From positions 1 through 64,000 of the forward strand of contig NZ_JACSZV010000014.1 of assembly GCF_014472415.1 (NCBI RefSeq): a stretch of DNA of 64,000 nucleotides. The letters are read 5' to 3'. How positions within the stretch are numbered: the first letter of the stretch is position 1; each line of letters starts with the position of its first letter. This DNA is from Pseudomonas sp. N40(2020) (lineage in GTDB: Bacteria > Pseudomonadota > Gammaproteobacteria > Pseudomonadales > Pseudomonadaceae). Positions 1-9,288 of the stretch are shown piece by piece. The notes beneath the pieces are model-generated. The model had not been told where the DNA came from, ran no database searches, and was given only the letters and a program-made list of their open reading frames with translations. A program made the translations under genes and the position numbers.

Positions 1-128
1 TAGTCCATTACTGTGTCCCATGACTAACTCGTCGTATCGTTTTGTCAGTCGGGCATCTAGCCCGGTCATTTGATATCCATGCCGTCCTTTTATAGACCAG
101 GATCGGGAGATGTGTAGATACCAATGCC

Positions 129-150
129 CATCGCTGGCAAGCCAGCGATG
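129..150. repeat. Short perfect palindrome downstream of gspF
   Basis: Two perfect 10-base arms (catcgctggc / gccagcgatg) are separated by aa, 35 bases after the gspF stop. The sequence is the core of a repeat family that also appears at 25855-25950. It could act as a weak transcript end for the secretion operon, but no T-run follows on either strand. Nothing else is recognisable in 1-184. Confidence 0.5.
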
Positions 151-184
151 AGGCCAGTGCAACCCCCTCAAAACATCAGCCCGA

Positions 185-1396
185 CTACTGAACCAACTGA
201 TTGATCTCAATGATCGGCAACAACACCGCCATCACAATCACCAACACCACCCCGCCCATCACCACAATCATCAGCGGCTCAAGCAACGCCGTCATGCCCA
301 TCGCCCGTCGTTCAATATCGCGAGACAAGGTCTGCGCCGCGCGTTCAAGCATCGGTGGCAGCGAGCCGGTTTTCTCGCCGCTGGCAATCAAGTGAATCAA
401 CACCGGCGGGAACACATTCTCCACCCGCAACGCCGCCGCAAGGTTCACGCCTTCACGCACCTTGGCGGTGGCATCGCTGACGCTCAGGCTCAAGCGGTCG
501 TTGGACAAGGTTTGCCGCGCCGCTTCCAGCGCCCGTAACAACGGCACCCCGGCGCCGCCGAGAATCGCGAGCGTCGAGGCGAAGCGCGCGGTGTTCAGCC
601 CCAATATGAAACGCCCGAACAGCGGCAACTTCAGCACCCGATGATGCCAACTCAGGCGCGCCGCCGGATTACGCAAATACAAACGCCAACTCCAGAACGC
701 CCCGGCCATGACCGCAGCACACAACCAGCCCCACGCCCGAATGAAATCACTGGCGGTGAGCATCGCCAGCGTCAGCCCCGGCAAATCCTGCCGCGCCTGG
801 GAAAACGCACTGACCACCTGCGGCACCACGTAGCTGAGCAGGAAGATCACAATGCCGATCGACACCAGCCCGACCACGCCCGGATAGATAAACGCGGTGA
901 GAATCTTGCCGCGCAAATTGTTGCGCTCCTCGATGTAATCGGCCAACCGCTCCATCACCTGCGCCAGATCGCCGGACTCTTCCCCCGCCGCGATCAACGC
1001 CCGGTAGATCTCGGGAAAATCCCGTGGTCGCGCGGCCAGCGATTCGGCCAGTCGCATGCCGCTGCGCACGTCAGCACGCACGGCGCTGAGGGTGTGGGCG
1101 ATGTGCTTTTTCTCGGCCTGCTCGACCGTGGCACTCAACGCCGCTTCCAGTGGCAGACTGGCGCCAAGCAGGCTCGCCAGTTGCCGCGTGGCCCACGCCA
1201 GATCGTTGTCCGAGAGTTTCGCGCTGAATAATCCACCGCCGCCATGCTGGGCGACGTTGCTTTCCTTTTGTACCGACAACGCTGTCAAACCGCGCCCGCG
1301 CAAGGCACTGAACGCGGCCGTCTGACTCTCGGCCTCCAGATGCCCGGACTCGATCTTGCCGGTCGCGTCGGCGGCTTCAAAACGATAGCGATTCAT
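185..1396 (-). CDS. gspF: Type II secretion inner-membrane platform protein GspF (HxcS)
   Basis: This is the polytopic inner-membrane platform protein of a type II secretion system, which bridges the assembly ATPase and the pseudopilus. The 403-residue length is normal. It has two repeated T2SSF domains, one around residues 70-190 with the conserved segment that follows the GEESGDL motif, and one around 270-395 with ASGEKTGSLP. Hydrophobic segments lie near residues 170-195, 220-240 and 370-395. Its ATG shares one base with the gspE stop (TGATG), so the two are translationally coupled. It is the last gene of the gspG-K-L-M-D-E-F run, corresponding to hxcS in the Hxc arrangement. Confidence 0.95.
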   Translation of the reverse strand: MNRYRFEAADATGKIESGHLEAESQTAAFSALRGRGLTALSVQKESNVAQHGGGGLFSAKLSDNDLAWATRQLASLLGASLPLEAALSATVEQAEKKHIAHTLSAVRADVRSGMRLAESLAARPRDFPEIYRALIAAGEESGDLAQVMERLADYIEERNNLRGKILTAFIYPGVVGLVSIGIVIFLLSYVVPQVVSAFSQARQDLPGLTLAMLTASDFIRAWGWLCAAVMAGAFWSWRLYLRNPAARLSWHHRVLKLPLFGRFILGLNTARFASTLAILGGAGVPLLRALEAARQTLSNDRLSLSVSDATAKVREGVNLAAALRVENVFPPVLIHLIASGEKTGSLPPMLERAAQTLSRDIERRAMGMTALLEPLMIVVMGGVVLVIVMAVLLPIIEINQLVQ

Positions 1397-2802
1397 CAGG
1401 CGTCCCGTGTCACACGCAGAATTTCTTCAGGCGCGGTGGCGCCGCTGCGAATCCAGCGCTCACCGTCCTCGCGCAGGCTGAACATCCCGGCCTTGGCGGC
1501 GGCCGCGCGCAAGGCCTGCTCCCCTGCCCCTTGGTGAATCAGCGTGCGGATGTCGTCGTCGATGCAGAACAATTCGTGAATGCCGGTGCGACCGCTGTAA
1601 CCGGTGTGATTGCACGCCGCGCAGCCGACCGGCCGCCATGTACCGGGCGCTGCCGGGTCTTCCTGTTTGCATTGATTGCAGAGTCGGCGCACCAGTCTTT
1701 GCGCGAGCACGCCGAGCATCGACGACGCCAACAGAAACGGCTCCACGCCCATGTCGATCAAACGGTTCACCGCCGACACCGCGTCGTTGGTGTGCAGCGT
1801 CGCCAGCACCAAGTGGCCAGTCAACGAGGCCTGCACGGCGATTTGGGCGGTTTCCAAATCGCGGATCTCGCCGATCATGATGATGTCCGGGTCTTGCCGC
1901 AGAATTGCCCGCAGTGCCAGGGCAAAGGTCATGTCGATCTTGGCGTTGACCTGAATCTGGCTGATGCCCGGCAGGTCATATTCCACCGGGTCTTCCACGG
2001 TGAGGATGTTGCTGGTGCTCGCATCCAGCCGCGCCAGCGCCGCGTAGAGGCTGGTGGTCTTGCCGCTGCCCGTGGGGCCGGTGACCAGCACGATGCCGTG
2101 GGGCTGGCGGATCAGGTGATCGAGCTTGGCCAGCACCTGCGCGTCCATGCCGAGGGTTTCCAGATGCAAACGCCCGGCCTGTTTGTCGAGCAGACGCATC
2201 ACCACCCGCTCGCCGTGACCGGTAGGCACAGTGGAGACACGAATATCGATCGGCCGACCCGCCACGCGCAACGCGATCCGCCCATCCTGCGGCAGGCGTT
2301 TTTCGGCGATATCGAGCTGCGCCATGATCTTGATCCGCGACACCAGTGCGCCGTGCAACGCCTTGCGCGGCGAGACCACGTCGCGCAGGGTGCCGTCGAC
2401 GCGGTAGCGCACCACCGAATGGGTTTCGAACGGCTCGATGTGAATGTCACTGGCCTCGTCCCGTGCGGCCTGGGTGAGCAAGGCGTTGATCATGCGGATC
2501 ACCGGCGCGCCGTCCTGGGTGTCGAGCAGGTCGGTGATCTCCGGCATGTCCTGCATGAGGCGGTCGAGATCGACTTCGTTTTCTGCCGCGCCGACCACCG
2601 CCGCGGCGCTTCCGGTGTCGGCGTAAGCGCTGGCGAGCAAGCCATCGAGTTCATCATCGCGCACGCGCTCGACCGTCGCCGCACCGAACTGCCGGCGCAC
2701 TTCGCTGATCGACCAGCCCGGTGTCGACGGGCACACCGTCAGCACCCCGTCGCGCAGCAGAATGCGTTGGGCCTTGGCCCAGGCGTATGGCAACGAACTC
2801 AT
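1396..2802 (-). CDS. gspE: Type II secretion ATPase GspE (HxcR)
   Basis: This is the cytoplasmic hexameric ATPase that powers pseudopilus assembly. In its 468 residues it shows a Walker [10 protein letters not shown] (242-250), the Asp box TVEDPVEY (268-275), a Walker [15 protein letters not shown] (302-315), a His box around LATLHTND (333-340) and a tetracysteine zinc site (C375, C378, C394, C397). The two CxxC pairs are only 15 residues apart, closer than I recall for XcpR-type proteins. It is separated from gspD by 181 bases that contain a palindromic repeat, the only sizeable gap in this run, so its expression may be attenuated relative to gspD. Confidence 0.96.
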   Translation of the reverse strand: MSSLPYAWAKAQRILLRDGVLTVCPSTPGWSISEVRRQFGAATVERVRDDELDGLLASAYADTGSAAAVVGAAENEVDLDRLMQDMPEITDLLDTQDGAPVIRMINALLTQAARDEASDIHIEPFETHSVVRYRVDGTLRDVVSPRKALHGALVSRIKIMAQLDIAEKRLPQDGRIALRVAGRPIDIRVSTVPTGHGERVVMRLLDKQAGRLHLETLGMDAQVLAKLDHLIRQPHGIVLVTGPTGSGKTTSLYAALARLDASTSNILTVEDPVEYDLPGISQIQVNAKIDMTFALALRAILRQDPDIIMIGEIRDLETAQIAVQASLTGHLVLATLHTNDAVSAVNRLIDMGVEPFLLASSMLGVLAQRLVRRLCNQCKQEDPAAPGTWRPVGCAACNHTGYSGRTGIHELFCIDDDIRTLIHQGAGEQALRAAAAKAGMFSLREDGERWIRSGATAPEEILRVTRDA

Positions 2803-2852
2803 CTCAAGCCCTCCCCAACGCGAATGATCTCCCCCGTGGCAATACGATCCCC

Positions 2853-2949
2853 TGTAGGAGCTGCCGCAGGCTGCGATCTTTTGATCTTTGGCCGTTTGGG
2901 TCCGTCGAAGAGCAAGATCAAAAGATCGCAGCCTTCGGCAGCTCCTACA
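2853..2949. repeat. REP-type palindrome, family A, between gspD and gspE
   Basis: Arms of the type tgtaggagctgccgcaggct and its inverse enclose gatcaaaagatcg cores. Other members are at 9002-9100, 18339-18437, 24297-24380 and 63775-63859, with half copies at 22307-22336 and 41122-41155. In transcripts it would form a long hairpin inside the secretion operon. Confidence 0.9.
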
Positions 2950-2983
2950 GGTCCGTTTTCCAAATCAAAGGGCGATAGCGGAG

Positions 2984-5347
2984 TCATTGGATCGGCACTG
3001 CTTTGATGGTTGCGCGTGGGCCAGAACTCGGCACCATCGCAGGCACACCCTGCGCCGCCGCAGGCAACTGCGGCGCCTGCATATCGGGCATCGCCCAGCT
3101 GCGTTCCGGTTGCAAACCACCCTGTGCGCGGCGCATGAAGTCGTAGCGATTCAGCGTAATGCTGCGCCCCGCCTCGCTGTCGCGAATGATGTACGGGCGC
3201 AGGAACACCATCAGGTTGGTCTTGCTGATCGCTCGCCGTTCGTTGCGAAACAGCGCGCCGATGCCCGGAATGGTCGACAGCCACGGCACTGCGTCATTGC
3301 TCTGGCTGTAGCCATCCTGCAGCAAGCCGCCGAGCACCATGATCTGGCCGTCATCGAGCAGGATGCTGGTGTCGATCGCACGTTTGTTGGTGACGATACC
3401 CGCCGAGGTCGAACTGGCGGAGGCGCGTTCGTCAATGCTGCTGACTTCCTGATAGATATCGAGCTTGACCGTGCCGCCCTCGGAAATCTGCGGACGCACG
3501 TTGAGCTTCAAACCCACCTCTTCGCGGGTCACGGTCTGGAACGGGTTGTTGCTGGTGCCGCCACCGCCGGTGACGTAGCTGCCGCTGACAAACGGAATGG
3601 TCTGGCCGACGAAAATACTCGCCGCTTCGTTGTCCAGCGTCAGCAGATTCGGCGTCGACAGCACGTTGGTGCCGCCCTTGCTCTTCAGCGCTCGCGCCAA
3701 CACTTTCAGATCAAGAATCTTGCCGATGCCGGGAATATCGACCGTACCGTTGACGTAGCCGAGGTTCAAACCCTGCGGCAGCGCATCAATGCTGGTCTTA
3801 CCGCTGAGATTGAATCCGGAACCACCAAGATTCGCGCCACCAATCACGCCATTGCCACCCAGATTGCCGGTCTGCCATTGCACACCGAATTCGCTGGCAT
3901 CGTCCTCGCCGACTTCGACGATCAGACTTTCGATCACCACTTGCGCACGGCGCTGGTCGAGCAAGTCGATGACTTCACGCAGGTTGCGATACAGCGGCTC
4001 CGGCGCCGAAATCAGCAAGGTGTTGGTGGTCGCGTCAGCTTGAATCGTCACGCCGCCTGCGCTGAAGGCGACGTTCTGTTCGCTGGCCTGAGTGCCGCTG
4101 CTGCCGGTTGGGCTGCTGCCCTGCGCATAACTGCCGCCAGTGCTGCCATTGCTGGAGGTGGTCGAGGTCGTGCCGCTGGTTTGCGTGCCGCTCTGAGCGC
4201 TCGAACCGCCATTGCTACCGTTGCTGCCCATCGCACTGAGCACCGAACGTGCACTGTCACTGGTGCCGCTGTCGCTCTCGCCAGTGAGCAAACCGCGCAA
4301 CGCCTGCGCCAGTTTTGCCGCTTGCGCGTTACGCAGATACACCACATGCAAGTTGCTCGGATTGCTTTGCGCGTTGTCGAGTTTGTAGATCAGATTGCGC
4401 GCCAGCTCAGTACGTTCGGGGCTGCCCGCGCGGATGATGATGGTGTTGGAACGCGGATCGCCAATCACGGCGATTTTCTGCGTCGGGTCGTTGCCCGGTG
4501 CGTCCAGCAAATCGGCCACCATCGGTGCGATGTCAGCGGCAATGCCGTTCTGGATCTGCACCACATCAGTGTCGATTGCGCTCTGGGTGTCGATGCCCGC
4601 GATCAACTGCGCAACCCGATTGAGGTTCTCGGCGTAATCGGTGACGACAATGGTGTTGTTGCCGGGGTAAGCGTTGATCGGGTTGTTCGGCGAGACGATC
4701 GGGCGCAGCACCGGAATCAGGTTCACCGCGTTCTCGTATTGCAGGCGAAACGTGCGGGTCAGCATGCCATTGCCGGCCGGTTTGTCCGCGTTATAGATCG
4801 GCCCGCCAAGCAGTTTCGCGTCGGCCTCCGGCACCACCTGGGCGACGCCACCGACATCGACCACGGCAAAGCCCTGCATGCGCAACGCCGACAGCAGCAT
4901 GTCGTAAGCCTGACGCGCCGGCACCTGCCCTTCTGAAACCAGCGTCATGTTGCCTTTGACCCGTGGATCGACCAGAAACTGCTGGCCGGTCGAGCGCGAC
5001 AACGCGCGCACCACCGCTTGAATATCGGCATCGACGAAATTCAGCGTCACCGGTTGCTCGCCCAGTGGATTGCTCGGCAATGTGGTTCCACGAGCAGCGC
5101 CACCGCCACGGCTGCGCTCGGTGATGTTGTGCAATTGCTTTGGCGCCGGCCGCGCTTGAGCCTGCGCCCGCTCGCGGTCGAGTACCGCATCACCGCTGCG
5201 CTGAGTGTTGGCCAGCGGCCGGCCGAGTTCGCTGTCGACCAGCAACGGCGGCTGATTCTGCGGTGTGCTGGTGTTGCTGCACGCGCTCAACGCCATCAGC
5301 AGCATCGGCAGTGCCATGCGTACCGGTTTGGATCCTGACCCCTTCAT
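2984..5347 (-). CDS. gspD: Type II secretion outer-membrane secretin GspD (HxcQ-type liposecretin)
   Basis: This is the outer-membrane channel of the secretion system. Its 787 residues begin with a lipoprotein signal whose lipobox LSAC places the lipidated cysteine at residue 23. The secretin N0-N3 domains follow, interrupted by a Ser/Gly/Thr-rich linker at about 368-430, and then the C-terminal beta-barrel domain with the VGQTIPFVSG segment and LLQDG motif. A lipid anchor on the secretin itself fits what is known of HxcQ of P. aeruginosa, which is self-piloting. No separate GspS pilotin is seen here. The start overlaps the gspM stop by four bases. Confidence 0.95.
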   Translation of the reverse strand: MKGSGSKPVRMALPMLLMALSACSNTSTPQNQPPLLVDSELGRPLANTQRSGDAVLDRERAQAQARPAPKQLHNITERSRGGGAARGTTLPSNPLGEQPVTLNFVDADIQAVVRALSRSTGQQFLVDPRVKGNMTLVSEGQVPARQAYDMLLSALRMQGFAVVDVGGVAQVVPEADAKLLGGPIYNADKPAGNGMLTRTFRLQYENAVNLIPVLRPIVSPNNPINAYPGNNTIVVTDYAENLNRVAQLIAGIDTQSAIDTDVVQIQNGIAADIAPMVADLLDAPGNDPTQKIAVIGDPRSNTIIIRAGSPERTELARNLIYKLDNAQSNPSNLHVVYLRNAQAAKLAQALRGLLTGESDSGTSDSARSVLSAMGSNGSNGGSSAQSGTQTSGTTSTTSSNGSTGGSYAQGSSPTGSSGTQASEQNVAFSAGGVTIQADATTNTLLISAPEPLYRNLREVIDLLDQRRAQVVIESLIVEVGEDDASEFGVQWQTGNLGGNGVIGGANLGGSGFNLSGKTSIDALPQGLNLGYVNGTVDIPGIGKILDLKVLARALKSKGGTNVLSTPNLLTLDNEAASIFVGQTIPFVSGSYVTGGGGTSNNPFQTVTREEVGLKLNVRPQISEGGTVKLDIYQEVSSIDERASASSTSAGIVTNKRAIDTSILLDDGQIMVLGGLLQDGYSQSNDAVPWLSTIPGIGALFRNERRAISKTNLMVFLRPYIIRDSEAGRSITLNRYDFMRRAQGGLQPERSWAMPDMQAPQLPAAAQGVPAMVPSSGPRATIKAVPIQ

Positions 5348-5892
5348 GAAGCTTCCTTAGCGCCCAGCGCCTGATCCATGCGAACGGTGCCTGACAAAGT
5401 GCCGGCAGTGACTTCGGTCGAAGCGTTTTCCACGCGTTGCAGACGGGCCTCGACCACTTGCAGAGAAAGTTGCGACGGCTGGCTCAGCAGCCAGTCGAGT
5501 ACTGCGTCGGCTGGCGCGGCGTCGAAGGTCAACTGCCATGAACCGGCATCCGCCGCCTGTAATTGATAGTGCCCAGCCAGACCACTGGCCTGCAGGGTTT
5601 GCTCCAGTGACTGGCCAACGCTTTGCCCGTTCGGGCGCACGCTGACGTCACGCAGCAGCACTTCCAGCGCTTCGGTCTGGGCGCGCAACTTCGGGGTTTC
5701 GGTTTGCCAATAGCTGATTTTTTTCAACGGTGGCTGGATCAGCGCAACCCAGATCAGCAAACCGAGCAGCGCGACTGCCATGCCGCCGACCATGCGTTTC
5801 TCACGCAACGCCAACGGCTGCCAACGCGCCTGCAACTGACTGTTGAAGCGCTGCCAACGGGCGCGGTACATCGCAAGCGCGGCCTTATTCAT
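5344..5892 (-). CDS. gspM: Type II secretion protein GspM (HxcZ)
   Basis: This is an inner-membrane assembly protein that pairs with GspL. I chose the ATG at 5892 (MNKAALAMYRARW, 182 residues), which overlaps the gspL end by eight bases, over the longer frame starting at 5970, which would add 26 atypical Pro/Lys-rich residues inside gspL. A short cytoplasmic N-terminus, one membrane segment around RMVGGMAVALLGLLIWVAL and a periplasmic ferredoxin-like domain match the family. The position between gspL and gspD is the expected one. Confidence 0.88.
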   Translation of the reverse strand: MNKAALAMYRARWQRFNSQLQARWQPLALREKRMVGGMAVALLGLLIWVALIQPPLKKISYWQTETPKLRAQTEALEVLLRDVSVRPNGQSVGQSLEQTLQASGLAGHYQLQAADAGSWQLTFDAAPADAVLDWLLSQPSQLSLQVVEARLQRVENASTEVTAGTLSGTVRMDQALGAKEAS

Positions 5893-7063
5893 CGTCTGCC
5901 TCGCTGCTGTTGTCTTGGTTTTCACTGGTGCTGGCTTCAGCGGCCGGACGTAAGGTCCAGCCATCGTCATCGGCCGTCACGCTGATCCCGGCCTGGGTCA
6001 GGGTGCTTTGCCAATCCTTGTCATTGCCGGAGCGACGGGCATCGCTCAACAGGCTCAGTTGCAACGTCCCGTCGACATAGGCCAGACGCTCGACGCTACC
6101 GGCCATGAACGGCATGCCGGTGCCCGCCTGCAACACCAGGCGACTGAAGTTCTGCGCCGGATCATCGACCGCGCCTTGCTGCCGCGCCGCCAATTGCTGG
6201 CGGGCCTGCTGCAGCGGATTGAGGATCACCGGCAACTCGGGGAACGCCTGCTTCACCCGTAGACTCATTTGCGTCTTGAGCTGCTGCCCCTGACTGGCTT
6301 CGCGAGCCGCATACAGATTCAAACCGATCACCCACACCGCCACGGCCAACGCTGACAACCCGAGCGCCCGCCCCCAACCACGATGTTCCGTGCCTTGCTG
6401 TTCAAGCGCACCGTGCAGGCCCCAACCCGGTACCGGCCCGGTCCAGCGCTGGGCTTCGCTCATCGGCAGCTCGGCACCCGGTGGCGGCTCAGCACCGATC
6501 CAGTGCAGCGTGACGCCCGGCTCCCACAGCGTGTTGTCGACGCCTTCATCAAACAACGGTTGCACCCGCGCCGATTGCAGACTTTCGCGCAGCAACAGAT
6601 GGCCGTCCTGCACGCACGCGACAAGGCCCGGCAGCACCGGCAAGCTGTAGGCCGCCGGGTACAAACCGCGCAGGTTCAGGCCGGATTGCTTGAGTAGCTG
6701 CGCAAGGTGCAGCAAGTGTTGACGCGGCGCCCACGCAATCTGCACCCGCCCCGCTTCATCACGCGGACTGTGGGCGATGTGCATCTCGCTGCTGTTGCCG
6801 AGCATCAGCGCCTGCGCCGCGCATTGCACCGCTGCTGCGGTCTTATTGGCCGGCAGCGGCGGTAAATCGATACTCGCCACGAGGCTGTCCGCCGGGTGCA
6901 AAAAACACAGCAACGGCGGCTGTTTCGGCATCTGCCCCAACTGCGCCAATGTCAGCCAGTCTTCACGGCTGACCTGGCCCTGACGATCCAGCCATGCGCA
7001 TTTCACCGTGCTGTCCAAGTCCAGTTCCGCCAATGGCGGCAGCGCAACCCTTAACTGAGTCAT
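5885..7063 (-). CDS. gspL: Type II secretion protein GspL (HxcY)
   Basis: This inner-membrane protein recruits GspE. The 392 residues comprise an actin-like cytoplasmic domain (about 1-230), a single membrane segment near residues 236-258 (LGLSALAVAVWVIGLNLYAA) and a periplasmic domain. Its start overlaps the gspK end by four bases (ATGA). Sequence conservation in this family is low, and the assignment rests on domain layout plus position between gspK and gspM. Confidence 0.9.
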   Translation of the reverse strand: MTQLRVALPPLAELDLDSTVKCAWLDRQGQVSREDWLTLAQLGQMPKQPPLLCFLHPADSLVASIDLPPLPANKTAAAVQCAAQALMLGNSSEMHIAHSPRDEAGRVQIAWAPRQHLLHLAQLLKQSGLNLRGLYPAAYSLPVLPGLVACVQDGHLLLRESLQSARVQPLFDEGVDNTLWEPGVTLHWIGAEPPPGAELPMSEAQRWTGPVPGWGLHGALEQQGTEHRGWGRALGLSALAVAVWVIGLNLYAAREASQGQQLKTQMSLRVKQAFPELPVILNPLQQARQQLAARQQGAVDDPAQNFSRLVLQAGTGMPFMAGSVERLAYVDGTLQLSLLSDARRSGNDKDWQSTLTQAGISVTADDDGWTLRPAAEASTSENQDNSSEADDE

Positions 7064-8016
7064 ACGCCCACCCGCGACCAGATCACCTGCGGCAAACGAT
7101 CCTGGCTTCGATGCAACAACGCCTCGAGGCTGACCCGGCGCTGCTCGCGTCGCGCTTCACCGCGCAGGCGAAACCAGTCGCTGGTTATGCCGACCTTGAC
7201 GCTGCTGACTTCCAGATTCGGCATGCGCAAACGGTTGACGACGTCGCCACGGTTGATGAACCAGCGCCCGGCGTCGCGCTCATTGATCAACGCCTGCGCG
7301 CGCTCCAGCGACAGCCCCGGCACATACGCCGCCAGGACGGGCGCGGTGGCCGTGTTGCCGTTGACCCAGGTGGTCGCGGGAATCACCGTCAGGTACGGCG
7401 CCAGTTTGCCGATCACCGCGTCATTCACACCGTCGACGCTGCGCAAATCATCGAGACTGCGCAGCATCGGCAGCGTCGGATTTTGGGGTTTGCGTGAGGC
7501 ATTGGGCGATGTGGCCCGACCGCTGTCGAAGCCGTTGTTGTTCTCGGCCATCTGCGGATTCAACAGTCGCGGGTACGACTCGATCACCCGCTGACTGATT
7601 CGCTGACTCAAACCGGCGCTGACCCCGATCAACTCGCACAAACGCTGAAACGCCTGCACCTGCGACTCATCGACACGCTCGTTGGCCACCAGATTGCGCA
7701 GGTTAAACTTGCCCTGCTCGTCCTCCAGCCGCCCCTCGAAACCCTGCGCCACCAAGCGCTGCGCCCACGGCTGATCGAGCCGGGTCAGCGGATCGCGCTG
7801 GCGTGCGTCCCACAGCAACTGACGGCTGATCTCCAACCCGCCCTGCACCACCCAACGCCCCTGCACACGCTGTTGATCGGCCTCCAGCGCACGGGTGGAA
7901 ACGCTCTGGCGCGTCAACATACCCGCCGCAATCACCGCCACCACGGCGGCAATCAGCAACGCGCTGATAATCGCCATGCCTTGCTGCTTCGCCCCATCAG
8001 GCGAACGTCTGTTCAT
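7060..8016 (-). CDS. gspK: Minor pseudopilin GspK (HxcX)
   Basis: This is the tip pseudopilin. I chose the ATG at 8016 (MNRRSPDGAKQQG, 318 residues). An upstream in-frame start at 8151 would add 45 Arg-rich residues lying inside gspG. The prepilin leader ends in KQQG, followed by MAIISALLIAAVVAVIA. The family's usual glutamate at mature position 5 is replaced, as is normal for GspK. A large globular domain follows with helix-hairpin-type segments (PGLSLERAQALINERDAGRWF). It sits eight bases after gspG. Confidence 0.93.
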   Translation of the reverse strand: MNRRSPDGAKQQGMAIISALLIAAVVAVIAAGMLTRQSVSTRALEADQQRVQGRWVVQGGLEISRQLLWDARQRDPLTRLDQPWAQRLVAQGFEGRLEDEQGKFNLRNLVANERVDESQVQAFQRLCELIGVSAGLSQRISQRVIESYPRLLNPQMAENNNGFDSGRATSPNASRKPQNPTLPMLRSLDDLRSVDGVNDAVIGKLAPYLTVIPATTWVNGNTATAPVLAAYVPGLSLERAQALINERDAGRWFINRGDVVNRLRMPNLEVSSVKVGITSDWFRLRGEARREQRRVSLEALLHRSQDRLPQVIWSRVGV

Positions 8017-8024
8017 GGCCGGCC

Positions 8025-8483
8025 TTACAGCTGCCAGGAACCGATATCGGCATTGACGCCGTCGCCGTCCGGCTGACCGTCGGCGCCGAGCGAGAAAATG
8101 TCGATCTCGCCGTTGGCACCCGGATTGAGGTACTGATAAGGACGGCCCCACGGATCATTCGGCAGACGCTCCAGGTACGAACGCCAGTTGCTGTTCTTCG
8201 CATCCGCCGGCCGCTCCACCAGCACCTTCAAGCCCTGATTCATGCTCGGGTAAGTGCCGTGGTCGAGGCGATACAGCTTCAAGGCCTGCATCAAACCGCC
8301 AATGTCCTGCTTCGCCGCCGTCGCTCGCGCCTGATCCGGCCGGTCGAGCACCTTGGGCACCACCATCGCCGCCAGAATCCCCAAAATCACCACCACCACC
8401 ATGATCTCGATCAGGGTAAAACCCTGCTGCCCACGGGGCTTGCGGGGCGACTGCTCAGGCGGTTTGCACGGTGCGATATCCAT
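8025..8483 (-). CDS. gspG: Major pseudopilin GspG (HxcT)
   Basis: This is the main structural subunit of the pseudopilus. Its 152 residues carry a 20-residue leader ending RGQQG, the prepilin peptidase site before FTLIEIMVVVVILGILAAMVVP, and the C-terminal GspG signature (DPWGRPYQYLNPGANGEIDIFSLGADG, residues about 110-136) including the calcium-binding acidic residues. It is the first gene of the leftward operon and diverges from gspI. The prepilin peptidase needed to mature it is not in the window. Confidence 0.96.
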   Translation of the reverse strand: MDIAPCKPPEQSPRKPRGQQGFTLIEIMVVVVILGILAAMVVPKVLDRPDQARATAAKQDIGGLMQALKLYRLDHGTYPSMNQGLKVLVERPADAKNSNWRSYLERLPNDPWGRPYQYLNPGANGEIDIFSLGADGQPDGDGVNADIGSWQL

Positions 8484-8631
8484 CTCGACATTCCTTTGGC
8501 TTGATTCGATTCGACGCGCAGTGTTGCAAGAAGATATGTCAGGGATGTTGAAAATCCTCGGGAGTTTTCGTCGTCAAGCCGTCAAGGACGGGGGTTAGCG
8601 TCGAGGGCTGTGCTTTGGTTTTGGGCCATTT

Positions 8632-9006
8632 ATGCGTGCGCGTTCGCGAGAAGCGGGTTTCACCCTGATTGAAGTGCTGGTGGCACTGGCGATTATTGCC
8701 GTGGCGATGTCGGCGGCCGTGCGCGTGGCGGGGTTGATGACGCAGAGCAACGGGGTGTTGCGGGATCGCTCGATTGCGCTGATTGCGGGGCAAAGCCGCA
8801 TGGCGGAGTTGCGGCTGGAGGGGCGATTGCCGATGGGGATGAAAGCGGTGGAGTGTGATCAGGGCCGACTATTGCTGCGCTGCGAGCAAGTGATTGGGGC
8901 GGCGGAGAATGGGCGGTTGCTCAAGGTTGGCGTGCAGGTGTTTGACCGGAGTCAGGATGCGCCGCCACTGGCAAAACTCGAAACCCTACTCACCCGCCCC
9001 CTGTAG
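8632..9006 (+). CDS. gspI: Minor pseudopilin GspI (HxcV)
   Basis: This minor pseudopilin has 124 residues. A nine-residue leader, MRARSREAG, is followed by FTLIEVLVALAIIAVAMSAAV, and the middle segment GQSRMAELRLEG is typical of GspI. The Shine-Dalgarno sequence is weak. The stop codon TAG at 9004-9006 is the first TAG inside a family A repeat that begins at 9002, so the last codon and the stop are supplied by the repeat. It diverges from gspG and is separated from its expected neighbour gspC by the accessory island. Confidence 0.92.
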   Translation: MRARSREAGFTLIEVLVALAIIAVAMSAAVRVAGLMTQSNGVLRDRSIALIAGQSRMAELRLEGRLPMGMKAVECDQGRLLLRCEQVIGAAENGRLLKVGVQVFDRSQDAPPLAKLETLLTRPL

Positions 9007-9100
9007 GAGCTGCCGCAGGCTGCGATCTTTTGATCTTGTTTTTCAGGATCAAAATCAAAAGATCGTCCAATCGCGGCCCGAGCCTGCGGCAGCTCCTACA
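9002..9100. repeat. REP-type palindrome, family A, overlapping the gspI stop
   Basis: Arms tgtaggagctgccgcaggct and agcctgcggcagctcctaca enclose gatcttttgatc and inverse cores. It marks the left boundary of the accessory island. Confidence 0.9.
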
Positions 9101-9142
9101 AAGATATCTCAGGCAGCAGAAACAGCGCATGTGCCAGCGCCA

Positions 9143-9241
9143 TCGCCATCGCTGGCAGGCCAGCCCCCACAAGTTTCAGCGTCGTACACGACATCTGCGA
9201 TCAACACAAAACCCTGTGGGAGCGAGCCTGCTCGCGAAGGC
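9143..9241. repeat. Paired inverted REP-like sequence
   Basis: tcgctggcaggccagccccc and the inverted partner ctgtgggagcgagcctgctcgcga are separated by a spacer containing atctgcgatcaacacaaaaccc. A near relative lies at 11504-11586. It occupies most of the gap between gspI and the first DUF6124 gene. Confidence 0.7.
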
Positions 9242-9288
9242 GCCAGAATGAACACCCGATTAGTCACCAAGTGATCCCGACACCCGCA

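Noticed and set aside
2888..4936. Long plus-strand frame antisense to gspD (and 1531-3006 antisense to gspE)
   Set aside because: Arg/His-rich translations without family features. The minus-strand genes are unmistakable.
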